64,000 nucleotides of DNA from Pigmentibacter sp. JX0631 (GTDB taxonomy: Bacteria > Bdellovibrionota_B > Oligoflexia > Silvanigrellales > Silvanigrellaceae). Below the pieces are notes generated by a model. It ran no database searches. It saw nothing but the letters and a program-made list of their open reading frames with translations, and had not been told where the DNA came from. A program made the translations under genes and the position numbers. Shown in pieces: positions 37,124-46,576 of the stretch. Each line of letters opens with the position of its first letter. The stretch's first letter is position 1. Where the stretch lies: NCBI RefSeq assembly GCF_029873255.1, contig NZ_CP123622.1, forward strand, positions 3,509,001 to 3,573,000, given 5' to 3'.

Positions 37124-38092
37124 ATGTCTGCAGTTTGCTTTTACATAACAGAAAATTTAAGCAAAATTCTCAACCAGAATCAACTGGATGCCATTGAACT
37201 TGCTTGTAAAAATACCTCACATGTATTGCAAAAAAACATACCAAATACCGAGATTGTAACAAAGTTTAACAAATCCGGTAACGAGTTTATATTGTGCGAT
37301 GGTGTTGATTTTTTATTTTTTGTTAATAAAGCAAAAGAATTAATTACTGATAAATTGATTTTAATGCCGAATGAAAAAGAACTTGGTGTATTTGAAAAAT
37401 ACAAAGAAGAAATGAAAAATATAAGATTTTTAATAGGTTTAATCCATCAAGAAATATTAAAAGCCGTAATTATTCAAATATTATCTTTCAAAAAAAGTAA
37501 AGCAAAAAATATTATCCAAAATTTGTCTTTAAAATCTCCTGAAACTTATGAACAATCTATTGAGCATTCTTCTGAAAGAGTCATTATTCAAAGTAAAGTA
37601 GCCGATTTCTTTTCACAACTCATCCAGCAAAAAAAAGATAAACTCGTGGCAGGATCTGCTTCATATGCAAAAATTTTAAGTGATATTGTGGATGAGTTTT
37701 TAATGAATGCCATTTGGGATGCATGCCCAGCTAGAAGTAACATTGATAGAACACAAACTGTTGCTTTAGAAGAAAATGAAAGAATTGAATTAAAATGTTT
37801 ATTTTCAGATACAACTTTGGTTTTAAGTGTTGAAGATAAATTTGGAACCTTTAAGGGTGAAGGAATTGCAAAATATATTAGATTTGGTGTGGGGTACAAG
37901 GAAACAGAGCCCATTCAAGAAGGTTACCCAGGAGCTGGATTAGGTATCTTTATGATCTTGCAAAAAATTGGAATTCTCATTTTTGAAGTTGATAAAGGCA
38001 AACTCACCCGCGCAACAGTGGTTGCTAGAGGCGATCAATCCATCCGCGATGTCCAACGGAAACCTAAGACGGTTTTATTTTTTGAAAAATAA
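37124..38092 (+). CDS. GHKL-type ATPase-domain protein
   Basis: 322 residues. The C-terminal half has a histidine-kinase-like ATP-binding fold: N box DEFLMNAIWDA at 190-200, G1 VEDKFGTF at 236-243 and G2 GAGLGIFMI at 270-278. There is no DHp domain with a phosphorylatable His, which points to an anti-sigma-factor/SpoIIAB-like Ser kinase rather than a two-component sensor. The N-terminal ~150 residues are unfamiliar and soluble. A possible STAS partner is the protein at 22565-23065, but the two genes are 14 kb apart. AAGGA precedes the ATG. Confidence 0.7.
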   Translation: MSAVCFYITENLSKILNQNQLDAIELACKNTSHVLQKNIPNTEIVTKFNKSGNEFILCDGVDFLFFVNKAKELITDKLILMPNEKELGVFEKYKEEMKNIRFLIGLIHQEILKAVIIQILSFKKSKAKNIIQNLSLKSPETYEQSIEHSSERVIIQSKVADFFSQLIQQKKDKLVAGSASYAKILSDIVDEFLMNAIWDACPARSNIDRTQTVALEENERIELKCLFSDTTLVLSVEDKFGTFKGEGIAKYIRFGVGYKETEPIQEGYPGAGLGIFMILQKIGILIFEVDKGKLTRATVVARGDQSIRDVQRKPKTVLFFEK

Positions 38093-38383
38093 TTAATGTT
38101 TACAACCTTGAGCACATACATGGCGCATGGCCAATCTAGCGGCACGCGCTGAAGGGGAATCGTTTTTTGAATTCAATGCTTGAAATGGATCAGATGTATT
38201 TTCCTGACTAGATTTAGTTGAAGATAAGCTAAAATTAGTCACACTCCGATGTACAGCATGTCCACATGTAGGACAGTTTTTTAAAGGTTCATCTTTAAAA
38301 GATTGAATAGATTCAAAATAGCAGCAATCATTGACTGGTTCTTCTAGTGACCAAAGGGTGGGTTCATAAACATATATAGGCAA
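38093..38383 (-). CDS. FmdB-family zinc-ribbon-like protein, one CXXC missing
   Basis: The 96-residue protein has the FmdB family layout: MPIYVYEP start, FESIQSFKDEPLKNCPTCGHAVHRSV. The second CPxC pair is present. The first CxxC, normally just after MPxYEY, is replaced (YEPTLWSLEEPVNDCCYF); two adjacent Cys occur a few residues later. A C-terminal CAQGCKH could supply extra ligands. The start is TTG: the family always begins MPxY, and AAAGGA lies 7 bases upstream. The role of the family is unclear (originally a putative regulator of formamidase genes). Confidence 0.75.
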   Translation of the reverse strand: MPIYVYEPTLWSLEEPVNDCCYFESIQSFKDEPLKNCPTCGHAVHRSVTNFSLSSTKSSQENTSDPFQALNSKNDSPSARAARLAMRHVCAQGCKH

Positions 38384-38455
38384 TTTTTCATCCTTTCAAT
38401 TTCCATCATCATTTCTAGAGGGAATTAAAAAACATACTAGTTTTTTTTAAATTAA

Positions 38456-39562
38456 ATGCTAGATTTTTGCAAACAAAAGATTCCGCTTGAATCTTTTCTT
38501 TATCTAAACAAAAGGTACATTAAAGTGAAATTACAAAACATAAATCTTGAAAACAACTTAAAAACTTTCACAAATTTTGCTGAAAACCATAGTAATGAAA
38601 TTCCATATTCATTAACCCTCGATTTTAAAAAACATAAAGGTCATATTGTTTTTTCAGGTTTGGTACATGGAAACGAAACAGGTTCCTTACCTGCAATTAT
38701 AAGAATCATTCAGGATCTCTTGTCTAAAAAAATTTCTTATGGAGGAAAAATTTCTTTCTTTTTAGGAAACATACCTGCAGCCCAGCAAAATGTGCGTTTT
38801 ATTGAAATGGATTTGAATAGAAGCTTTGGAGAAAGTGCAGCAACAAATACCACTATTGAAGCAAAAAGAGCGAGAGAACTCACCCCTTTATTGCAACAAG
38901 CAGATGTTTATTATGATTTTCATCAAACAATTATGCCTTGTTTACGCCCATTTTATATTTTCGAAATGGATTTCCAAAGTTACTATTGGGCTAGATCTAC
39001 TGGGATAGCTAATACATACGTCACTAGAAAGAAAGGTGCAGCATTTTCAAATTTAGGGATGTGTACAGATGAATATGTTCGTTCTCTTCAAAAAGTAGGA
39101 ATTACTATTGAACTTGGCGAAAAAGGATTTCAGAAAGATGCTGAACTTTATGCTTACTTAATAATGAAAAGAGCTATAAAAAATATGGATTTAGTATATT
39201 TACATAACTGTTCCATTAAAAAATTAGCTCATAAAAATGAAGATTTTGAATTTATGCAAATAAAGTATAAAGAAAAATTTGATCATCCTAATAAACGGCT
39301 TCATCAAGGATTTAGTAACTTTAAGTTTATAGATAAAAATGATTCTATTGGCTTCGATGGTAATAATAAACCTCTAATAGCCCCGCTCAGTGGAAATCTA
39401 TTATTTCCTAAATATCCACCGCGTGATGAAAATAATCAAGCAAAATCACCATTGCCTGGAGAACTTTATGTGATTGCTCAAAAGATGAATTTTCATCCTT
39501 TAAAATGGCTTTCTGCTTACAAATCAAGAGAAAATCCAAGTCGTACACCAAACTCTAAGTAA
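38456..39562 (+). CDS. AstE/aspartoacylase-family zinc hydrolase
   Basis: A 368-residue M14-like deacylase. Zinc and catalytic motifs are IVFSGLVHGNETGSLP (HGNE), VRFIEMDLNRSFGE and VYYDFHQTIMPC, plus TIELGEKGF, which carries the catalytic Glu. The family hydrolyses N-acyl amino acids (succinylglutamate, N-acetylaspartate) or related amides. No arginine-catabolism ast genes are nearby, so the substrate is open. The ATG lacks a clear ribosome site. The 3' end overlaps the convergent barrel gene by 46 bases. Confidence 0.8.
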   Translation: MLDFCKQKIPLESFLYLNKRYIKVKLQNINLENNLKTFTNFAENHSNEIPYSLTLDFKKHKGHIVFSGLVHGNETGSLPAIIRIIQDLLSKKISYGGKISFFLGNIPAAQQNVRFIEMDLNRSFGESAATNTTIEAKRARELTPLLQQADVYYDFHQTIMPCLRPFYIFEMDFQSYYWARSTGIANTYVTRKKGAAFSNLGMCTDEYVRSLQKVGITIELGEKGFQKDAELYAYLIMKRAIKNMDLVYLHNCSIKKLAHKNEDFEFMQIKYKEKFDHPNKRLHQGFSNFKFIDKNDSIGFDGNNKPLIAPLSGNLLFPKYPPRDENNQAKSPLPGELYVIAQKMNFHPLKWLSAYKSRENPSRTPNSK

Positions 39563-40527
39563 TTTAGATTTATTGGAGAAGTTTTTAGATAAAAAGAATT
39601 ATAGTAAAGGTTTGTACTAATTGACCAATCTGATTTTTTAAAAATAAATTCTGGACCAAATTCATAGCCAAAACCATTTACAGTTCCATAATTAGGAACT
39701 TGGACAGGAATAATACCATTACAGACTCCATATACATTAAACTCTAAATGGTCAGTATAAAAAAGATGAAATCCAATTGTAGCATTTATTTTTGGTAATA
39801 AAATTGTTTCAATAACAGTGGTATTTGAATTTAAAGCTCTAAATGCAATTAATCCTCCGTATTGCAATTCAGGTTTTAAATATATTTTTTCAACAATATC
39901 GTATTTCATCCCAAAAACTGCATTAACTATTCTATTTAATGAATTATAAACATTAATTCCAGCTGTTGAAGATGAAACTTGTAATACTGAGTAATTTACT
40001 TTTTGGAAAGTTTTTAAGTCTGGACTCCAATTTTCTGTTAAACCTATTTCTTGCAATGTAACAGCTTTAAACAGAATTGTCTGTGAAATATTATAGTTCT
40101 TATCTGTTCCTGAAATTTGATAGTAATGAATATTTCCATTTAATTCATAGGAAAAAAAACTTTGTCTTATTTCTTTAGTCGTTCTATTATCAATCGACAA
40201 AGTTTCTTTATTGGCTTTTTCTTTTTCCATTATAATTTTCAAATCACTTTCTTCTGAGTTGATTAAAAATTCACTTTCCTGTGACTTTAATTCAGTACTT
40301 GGCGAAGTATTTTCCTGCGACTTTAATTCAGTATTTGGATTGTTATTATCTGGTTTAATTACTTCAATATCATTAAATTTAGGATCAATAGGATTTACTA
40401 TTGTACTTGAATTTTCTAAATTAGAAGCATCATTTTGTGGATAACAAGGTTGCATAATTAAAAATAATATCACAAGAAAATTATACTTAGAGAAAATAAA
40501 TTGTATCAGAATACGTATACAATTCAT
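39517..40527 (-). CDS. Exported outer-membrane beta-barrel protein (LysM-barrel family, no LysM domain)
   Basis: 336 residues with a signal peptide (MNCIRILIQFIFSKYNFLVILFLIMQPCYP), a ~90-residue Asn/Ser/Glu-rich linker with a short ELKSQE repeat, and a C-terminal barrel of about 215 residues. The barrel resembles that of the 48399-49484 protein: QEIGLTENWSPDLKTFQKVNY against VELGLIQHWTSDFKSFLGINY, and a common ending (YYNSFYLK..NLNYLEFGVRL against YYNHYSTY..FDYTEVGISI). Its ATG overlaps the stop of the LysM-barrel gene upstream (ATGA), so the two are made together. Function unknown. Confidence 0.65.
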   Translation of the reverse strand: MNCIRILIQFIFSKYNFLVILFLIMQPCYPQNDASNLENSSTIVNPIDPKFNDIEVIKPDNNNPNTELKSQENTSPSTELKSQESEFLINSEESDLKIIMEKEKANKETLSIDNRTTKEIRQSFFSYELNGNIHYYQISGTDKNYNISQTILFKAVTLQEIGLTENWSPDLKTFQKVNYSVLQVSSSTAGINVYNSLNRIVNAVFGMKYDIVEKIYLKPELQYGGLIAFRALNSNTTVIETILLPKINATIGFHLFYTDHLEFNVYGVCNGIIPVQVPNYGTVNGFGYEFGPEFIFKKSDWSISTNLYYNSFYLKTSPINLNYLEFGVRLGFSLDL

Positions 40528-42059
40528 TGATTTTCCCCTAATGGAAATGTTACTTCAGCTATCAAACCAAAATTTGCTTCATTAGAATTAACATCAGAAG
40601 TTTTTATATTTTTATTTATGTAAAATAGTTTTGTAGTAAAATCAAAATTTTCGAAAGCTTTAAGAATGGATAAATTAATTTCATAGCCACTTCCTAGGCC
40701 ATTATTATTAACAAAACTTAAGGAAGAAATATAGCCAATTTCAGAAAATATATCTACTAATTTTGTTTTATAAAAATGCAGACCCAAATACAGCATATTA
40801 TTAAAAACATAAATACTTTGTAAATTTGAATTATTACTGTATGGTTTATATATTACATCTTTTCCAAAATTTAACTTTTCATGAATGTGCACATTTTTAT
40901 GTAATTGATAATTTAATCCTAAATTTAATCCAAATAGTAACACAGGATTTCCTGAAATATTATAATAACTACTGTTTAAAAAATCTAGATAAGAAAATTC
41001 TAACGATGAATAAGTCCCAAACTGTTCATTCCAATTTTTTAAGTAACCTAAACCAATAATTGGACTTAATGAAGTATAAAGAACATTGTCAGTATTATTG
41101 GATGTATTATATTCGTGATATGTATAATATGCAGTTCCTACATTTAATTTAATATTACTTTCATGATAGGCTAATAAAAAAGAAGGAATTTCTATAATAT
41201 TAGAAGTTCCTAATTCCTTTTCATCATTAATAGCTTTTACTTGATAGAAGTAAGTTCTGTTTCCTTGAATATTCATATCTGAAAAGTTAGTATCAACACT
41301 ATTAAGTAAAATAGACTTAAATTCATCTTCAATTTTAGATTTTCTAAGTAGAATATATTTAGTACTACTGTTTTCATCTATAGATTCCCATTCAACATGA
41401 ATTGTTTTATCTTTTAACATACCCTTCAAGCTTGTATAAAAAATTGGTTTATAAATTATTTTTAACTCATTTGAATTTAAAATAAGACCATTTCCATCTT
41501 TAACCATTACAAGATATTTATATTCTTTATCTAAAATTAAATCTTTATCTTTAAAATCTTTAACAGTAATATTATCTTCTATTGTTTTAAATTCATTTTC
41601 ATCAGATAATGCTCTTTTTACTTCATATTTATATTCTGAATTATCAGGAAAAATATCCCATTTTAAATGAACAGTATTTTTTTCTAACATTCCGCTTAGT
41701 ATTAAAACTGGTTCTTTTTTTTCAACTTCTTTATCTTCTCGTATAATTTCACTAGCAATTACTTTATTTCCTTTTCTAAGTTTGAAATAAGGTATTTTTA
41801 TTTTTTCTCTAGGATATATCAAATTTCCTTTTGATTTCTTTTTCTTTGGATTTAAATCTAATGTGCGTTTTAAAGATCCTTTTTTTCCAAAAATTGGATT
41901 TAATTTATATTTCTTTAATATTTTATATAAAGTATCATTCTTTTTTACCGTGTAAATTACAAAATTTTGCTTCTTTGCGTAAGCTTCATTTCTCCAAGAA
42001 AAATGAGTTACGGTTAAAATGATCAAAAATTTAAGAAATAAATTTTTTAATTTGAGCAA
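40524..42059 (-). CDS. LysM-like / FN3 / outer-membrane barrel protein
   Basis: 511 residues in four parts: signal peptide (ending EAYA); LysM-like domain at ~34-90 (YTVKKNDTLYKILKKYKL, PIFGKKGSLKRTLDLNP, IYPREKIKIP) with the same insertion as in the other three genes; two FN3-like modules at ~115-295 (NTVHLKWDIFPDNSEYKYEV and KTIHVEWESIDENSSTKYIL); and a C-terminal barrel (~215 residues) rich in aromatic strands. The layout suggests an outer-membrane protein whose N-terminus grips peptidoglycan. The start is TTG with AAGGG 8 bases upstream; there is no ATG in a suitable place. It is coupled to the downstream barrel gene. Confidence 0.7.
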   Translation of the reverse strand: MLKLKNLFLKFLIILTVTHFSWRNEAYAKKQNFVIYTVKKNDTLYKILKKYKLNPIFGKKGSLKRTLDLNPKKKKSKGNLIYPREKIKIPYFKLRKGNKVIASEIIREDKEVEKKEPVLILSGMLEKNTVHLKWDIFPDNSEYKYEVKRALSDENEFKTIEDNITVKDFKDKDLILDKEYKYLVMVKDGNGLILNSNELKIIYKPIFYTSLKGMLKDKTIHVEWESIDENSSTKYILLRKSKIEDEFKSILLNSVDTNFSDMNIQGNRTYFYQVKAINDEKELGTSNIIEIPSFLLAYHESNIKLNVGTAYYTYHEYNTSNNTDNVLYTSLSPIIGLGYLKNWNEQFGTYSSLEFSYLDFLNSSYYNISGNPVLLFGLNLGLNYQLHKNVHIHEKLNFGKDVIYKPYSNNSNLQSIYVFNNMLYLGLHFYKTKLVDIFSEIGYISSLSFVNNNGLGSGYEINLSILKAFENFDFTTKLFYINKNIKTSDVNSNEANFGLIAEVTFPLGENQ

Positions 42060-42151
42060 ATCTCAATCCCTTTTTAGACTTTCCCGCTTTGTTGTTTCGG
42101 ATCTTAGAGAAATGCTTAAATTTTAAGGATTAATTTTTGACGGCTTAAGGT

Positions 42152-42985
42152 TTACTTGATATGGGTAGATATATCTGTAAGAACTGTAATTGAATCACCT
42201 ATTTTAACGTGTTTTAGTAATTCCCAAGAGACAGAACAGCTATTCTGGTTTGCAGCTGAATATTCTATTTTGTTTGTGGAACCTTGTGTTTGCAATAATT
42301 GAGCTGGTTTTAGCAATAGAACGTCCCCATTCCCAACTTCGATATATGAAGTCTTGAAATCACAAACTTGCATTAGACTTAAAAAATTTCTTATAACTCC
42401 TCCGTGTGTGGACCAAATAAAAATATCCTGAGAAGTACCATCTTGCATTAAATCAATTTGAGGATTCTCATTAACTTGATTGGAAAAGAAGTTATTTAAT
42501 TCTAAAAGATAAGGAAGAATTCTTTTGGAAACCATATTCCAAGACTCTGAATTTTCACCAGGATATTTGGCATTTAATGGATCATCTTTGTAGTCAGAAA
42601 AATATTTTTCTAACTTTCCTGGATTTTTTCCAAGATATTCATCAATTGTATAGTTTTCTAAGTCACCTGCATGGTATTCTCGCAAATTTGGATCACAAAT
42701 AAAATTTAAATTTTCTCCTAAACGAGTTGAGATTACTTTACTTACAACTTTCGCAGATAAAAAAGATCTCTGTAAATCTGATGTTCGACATTCGATTATT
42801 TTTGAATTAGGAAATTTCATAAAAATATCTGTTAATAATTCACTAATAGTATCACCTGTTTTTTGGACTTGTTCCAACCCATTCATATTTAATGGACAGT
42901 TTTGCTGCCCTTGAAATCGTTTTTCTGCATTGTAATCAGTCTGACCATGTCTAAATAAAATAACAAGAGGATTTATTTTTTTCAT
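42152..42985 (-). CDS. Histidine phosphatase superfamily protein
   Basis: 277 residues with the phosphohistidine motif LFRHGQTDYNAEKRFQGQ (RHG at 12-14) and the conserved downstream TSDLQRSFLSAKVVS and WSTHGGVIRNFL (second catalytic His). These match the phosphoglycerate-mutase-like fold. The long insertion between the two motifs and the operon with acetoacetyl-CoA synthetase argue against a glycolytic mutase; a broad-specificity phosphatase is more likely. It follows aacS by 10 bases. Confidence 0.8.
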   Translation of the reverse strand: MKKINPLVILFRHGQTDYNAEKRFQGQQNCPLNMNGLEQVQKTGDTISELLTDIFMKFPNSKIIECRTSDLQRSFLSAKVVSKVISTRLGENLNFICDPNLREYHAGDLENYTIDEYLGKNPGKLEKYFSDYKDDPLNAKYPGENSESWNMVSKRILPYLLELNNFFSNQVNENPQIDLMQDGTSQDIFIWSTHGGVIRNFLSLMQVCDFKTSYIEVGNGDVLLLKPAQLLQTQGSTNKIEYSAANQNSCSVSWELLKHVKIGDSITVLTDISTHIK

Positions 42986-42995
42986 ATGATGTGCT

Positions 42996-45035
42996 TTATT
43001 CTAATCTTAATTCAGGATGATTTTCATAATAAGTTAAAACTTCAGGATTTGCCATTGCCTCCTTATTTTTAACCTCCAATCCATTTATCACACTTTTAAC
43101 AGCCGTCTCAACTATTTTTCCAGATCTTGTCCTTGGAATATCTGGAACTGAAATTATCTTTGCAGGAACATGTCTTGGAGAACAATTTATTTTTAATTTA
43201 TTTTTAATTTCACTTACTAATGAAGAAGTTAAATCTTTATCTATTTTTAGTTTAACAAATAAAATTACTCTTGTGTCATTTTGCCATTTCTGCTCGACTG
43301 CTATACATTCCAATATTTCTTCAAACTGTTCTACTTGGCGATAAATGTCAGAAGTACCTATTCTAACTCCACCAGGATTTAAAGTAGCATCAGATCTCCC
43401 ATAAATAACAATGCCACCTGAAGATTTTATTTCCGCCCAATCACCATGCTGCCAAACGTTATTATATTTATTAAAGTAACTACCATAGAATTTTAAATTA
43501 TTTGGATCATTCCAAAAATAAATTGGCTGCGAAGGAAAAGGTAAAGTACAAACTAATTCACCCTGCTCGCCTTTAACACTTTTACCTAAATCATTAAATA
43601 TTTCTACCCGCATCCCAAGTCCAGGAGTTTGAATTTCTCCTTTAAAAACTTTCCCAATTGGATTTCCTAATACAAAACAAGAAATAATATCAGTTCCACC
43701 AGACAGAGATGATAAACATACATCTTTTTTTATATTTTGATATACAAATTCAAAGCTTTCGTCATGAAGTGGTGACCCAGTTGATCCAATAATATCTAAC
43801 TTATTTAGAGAGTATTTCTTTTTTGGGATAAAATTACTTTTTTTAATAGCATCAATATATTTTGCAGAAGTTCCAAAAAATCGGATTTTTTCTGTATCAA
43901 TATAGTCAAATAGTATTTCAGGAGAAGGTGAAAAGGGAGAACCATCATAAAGCATAATTGTACAGTTTGATGCCAGGGCTGAAACCAACCATTGCCACAT
44001 CATCCAACCACAAGTTGTATAATAAAATACGTTATCACCTTCTTTAAAATCACAGTGCAGTTTATGCTCTTTTATATGTTGAATTAAAGTACCACCAGTG
44101 CCATGTACAATACATTTAGGAATACCTGTTGTACCAGAAGAATACATTATAAAAAGAGGATGATTAAAAGCAAATTTGGGAAATAAAATTTCTTTATACT
44201 CAAATTTTTTTACTGTAGATAAATAATTACTATATTTTAGATCTTTTTGTAAATTTAATTTATCACTATTATCAGTTTCTTTGTTAAAGTAATTGATTTC
44301 TAAAATATTTTTTAATGATTTTAAATTACTTACTATTTCTGATAATTTTTTAAAATCTTGAATAATTTTTCCATTATAAATACTTGAATCTGAATAAACT
44401 AAAAGTTTTGGTTCAATTTGTCCAAATCTATCTAGGACTCCTTGCACTCCAAAATCTGGTGAACAAAATGAGCAAACTGCTCCTAAACTAGCTGCGGCTA
44501 AAAAAATAGTTATTGTTTCTGGTATGTTCGGTACATAAAAAGCAACACAATCATTTTTTTGAATACCTATAGAAATAAGAAACTGTTGCATTTTAGAAAC
44601 ATGTATATTTAGTTCAGACCATGTTAATTTTTTTTCAAATAAATTTTCACCGCGAAAAACAATTGCTAAATCTGTGTCATTTTTTTTCAATAAATTTTGC
44701 GTGAAATTTAACTTAACAGATGGGAACCATTCTACTTTTTTAAAATTATCAATATTTAGAACATTATACTCTCCAAAATTGTCATGAATAATATTATTAT
44801 ATTCCAAAATACTTTGCCAAAATAATACTACTGAATGGTAATCTTTGTTATTTTCAGTTTCACCTATTGACCATAAATATAAGTCTTTAAAATTTGTTAA
44901 TTTAAGATTGTATTTTTGATTAAGATAATTTCTATATAAAGTTAAATTTGCCGATTTTATTTTTTCTGCCGAAGGCTCCCAAAGACATTCACTCTCAACT
45001 GAATTAAACATTTGAATACAATGGGATTTAAACAT
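42996..45035 (-). CDS. aacS: Acetoacetyl-CoA synthetase
   Basis: This enzyme activates acetoacetate with ATP and CoA in the cytoplasm. The 679-residue length and N-terminal LWEPSAEKIKSANLTLYRNYL are typical of AacS, and AMP-binding motifs follow: FIMYSSGTTGIPKCIVHGTGG, TTCGWMMWQWLVSALAS, SGGTDIISCF, HGDWAEIKSSGGIVIYGRSDATLNPGGVRIG and RTRSGKIVE with the catalytic Lys. The GTGGTLIQH-x-KEH segment separates it from acetyl-CoA synthetase. The ATG at 45035 has GAGGAAAG upstream and lies 3 bases after the thioesterase stop. With that gene it suggests ketone-body or poly-hydroxybutyrate use. Confidence 0.92.
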   Translation of the reverse strand: MFKSHCIQMFNSVESECLWEPSAEKIKSANLTLYRNYLNQKYNLKLTNFKDLYLWSIGETENNKDYHSVVLFWQSILEYNNIIHDNFGEYNVLNIDNFKKVEWFPSVKLNFTQNLLKKNDTDLAIVFRGENLFEKKLTWSELNIHVSKMQQFLISIGIQKNDCVAFYVPNIPETITIFLAAASLGAVCSFCSPDFGVQGVLDRFGQIEPKLLVYSDSSIYNGKIIQDFKKLSEIVSNLKSLKNILEINYFNKETDNSDKLNLQKDLKYSNYLSTVKKFEYKEILFPKFAFNHPLFIMYSSGTTGIPKCIVHGTGGTLIQHIKEHKLHCDFKEGDNVFYYTTCGWMMWQWLVSALASNCTIMLYDGSPFSPSPEILFDYIDTEKIRFFGTSAKYIDAIKKSNFIPKKKYSLNKLDIIGSTGSPLHDESFEFVYQNIKKDVCLSSLSGGTDIISCFVLGNPIGKVFKGEIQTPGLGMRVEIFNDLGKSVKGEQGELVCTLPFPSQPIYFWNDPNNLKFYGSYFNKYNNVWQHGDWAEIKSSGGIVIYGRSDATLNPGGVRIGTSDIYRQVEQFEEILECIAVEQKWQNDTRVILFVKLKIDKDLTSSLVSEIKNKLKINCSPRHVPAKIISVPDIPRTRSGKIVETAVKSVINGLEVKNKEAMANPEVLTYYENHPELRLE

Positions 45036-45038
45036 AAG

Positions 45039-45482
45039 TTAACTTTCCTCTAAAACAAAATTATGATGTGTAGATCTACCAAATTTATCTATTTTTACAA
45101 ACACGAGGTCACAATTTAAAATAGTACGGAGTCTGTCCTCAGTGTCAATCTGTTTTGCACGACAAACACATTCTACAGTTATTGAAGATTTTCCAATTGC
45201 TTTTACACAGCATAGAAATTCTAACACATCACCAAGTTTTGCTGGTTCATTGAATAACACTTCAGAAATTTTTTTTGTTACCACATGATGAGTTTTTAAA
45301 ATTTCCATTACAAAAATTCCTGCACATTCATCTGCCCACTGTACTAGCAATCCTCCAAATAAATTATTTCCTGCATTTAAATGTGCGCTGAGCACCAAAT
45401 GCGATGTTACACGAATATATGTTCTGTTATTGATATTGACTTCACTTGGGTTAGCAACCCTTATTTGATTTATACTTGACAT
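45039..45482 (-). CDS. Acyl-CoA thioesterase, hotdog fold
   Basis: 147 residues of the YciA/acyl-CoA-hydrolase type: VLSAHLNAGNNLFGGLLVQWADECAGIF, the conserved helix of the hotdog fold with the catalytic Asp, and LGDVLEFLCCVKAIGKSSITVECV for the strand region. It hydrolyses acyl-CoA to free acid and CoA. It heads the aacS operon and is divergent from the FliG-like gene. GAGGC upstream supports the ATG. Confidence 0.85.
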   Translation of the reverse strand: MSSINQIRVANPSEVNINNRTYIRVTSHLVLSAHLNAGNNLFGGLLVQWADECAGIFVMEILKTHHVVTKKISEVLFNEPAKLGDVLEFLCCVKAIGKSSITVECVCRAKQIDTEDRLRTILNCDLVFVKIDKFGRSTHHNFVLEES

Positions 45483-45574
45483 ACTTGAGCCTCAAGAGCG
45501 TTAGGTTAACCCAGTTTAAAAATGCTAAAATAAAGGGATGAATATAAAAAATCAAATCATTAAGGAAAAAGTAC

Positions 45575-46558
45575 ATGACTCCCAGCCAAAAAGCTGCTGC
45601 AATTCTTGCCTTAGCAGGAGAAGAAAATGCTGCAAAACTTATCCAAAACATTCCTGAATTTGAAACGAAAAAAATTCTAAGAGCCTTTTCGCGTTTACCT
45701 ACTTTAAGTGAAAAAGATATTGAAAAATTAGCAAAAGAATTCGTTGAACTTGTTAAAAAAATAGATTCTTACAATGGAGCTTTTACACTAGATAGAGCGA
45801 AACAAATTTTATCTAAAGCAAATTTAACATTAAAAGATCCAAGTTGGATAGAAACTATTTCAGACTCGTATCTACTTGATGAAATTAGAAAAATTCTTGA
45901 TAATATTTATGAAAAAATTTTAATTCAGTGGTTAAAACTTGAACATCCTCAAACAATTGCTCTCATATTGTCAATTGCCTCTCCTGATAAATGTTCTTCT
46001 ATTTTTAGACAAGTTAATGAAAATGTTAGGACTGAGATTCTTCTCAGAATTAGTATCTTGAATCATGTTGACACCCCTGAACTTGAAAATGTGCATGAGG
46101 AGCTTGAAAAATTACAAAAAAACATGAATTTAAGAAATTCGACCCCAAATGGGATAGAAAAAATAACTCAAATGCTTCAAGCGACGAATAGTGAATTTAG
46201 AACTCAATTACTTGCTGGATTAGGCTCTAAAAATCCCGATTTAGCTAATAAAATAGCATATGATTTGCTCACTTTGTCTCGCATTTCCGAACTAAACAGT
46301 AATCATCTTAGTATATTATGTTCGAATTTAAGCGATCAAGTTCTATCTTTAGGATTGCGCTTAGAAGATGAGTCCATAAAAGAAAAATATCTTTCCTGTG
46401 TTGCAAAAAAAAGGAGACATTTAATTGAAGGTGAGTGGGAAAATGGGAAGGTACAAAAAAAACTAGTTGAAAATGCTGTTTCAACTATTATAAAAAAAGC
46501 TATAGAACTAAAGGAAAAGGGGAAAATAACATTTCCTTGGGAAGAAACTTTGGTATAA
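45575..46558 (+). CDS. FliG-like protein, divergent C-terminal domain
   Basis: 327 residues. The N-terminal SQKAAAILALAGEENAAKLI and the middle-domain EHPQTIAL motif at 123-130 are diagnostic for FliG, the flagellar switch protein that links the MS ring to MotAB and transmits torque. The three-domain length is right. In the C-terminal domain, however, the usual LDDRSIQ-x-x-LR-E torque helix reads LNSNHLSILCSNL, so the charged residues that contact MotA are largely missing. It is probably a paralogue with a different function; a second, canonical fliG should exist elsewhere. It is not in a flagellar operon here. AAGGAA precedes the ATG. Confidence 0.75.
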   Translation: MTPSQKAAAILALAGEENAAKLIQNIPEFETKKILRAFSRLPTLSEKDIEKLAKEFVELVKKIDSYNGAFTLDRAKQILSKANLTLKDPSWIETISDSYLLDEIRKILDNIYEKILIQWLKLEHPQTIALILSIASPDKCSSIFRQVNENVRTEILLRISILNHVDTPELENVHEELEKLQKNMNLRNSTPNGIEKITQMLQATNSEFRTQLLAGLGSKNPDLANKIAYDLLTLSRISELNSNHLSILCSNLSDQVLSLGLRLEDESIKEKYLSCVAKKRRHLIEGEWENGKVQKKLVENAVSTIIKKAIELKEKGKITFPWEETLV

Positions 46559-46576
46559 GAAGAAAATTAAAAATTG

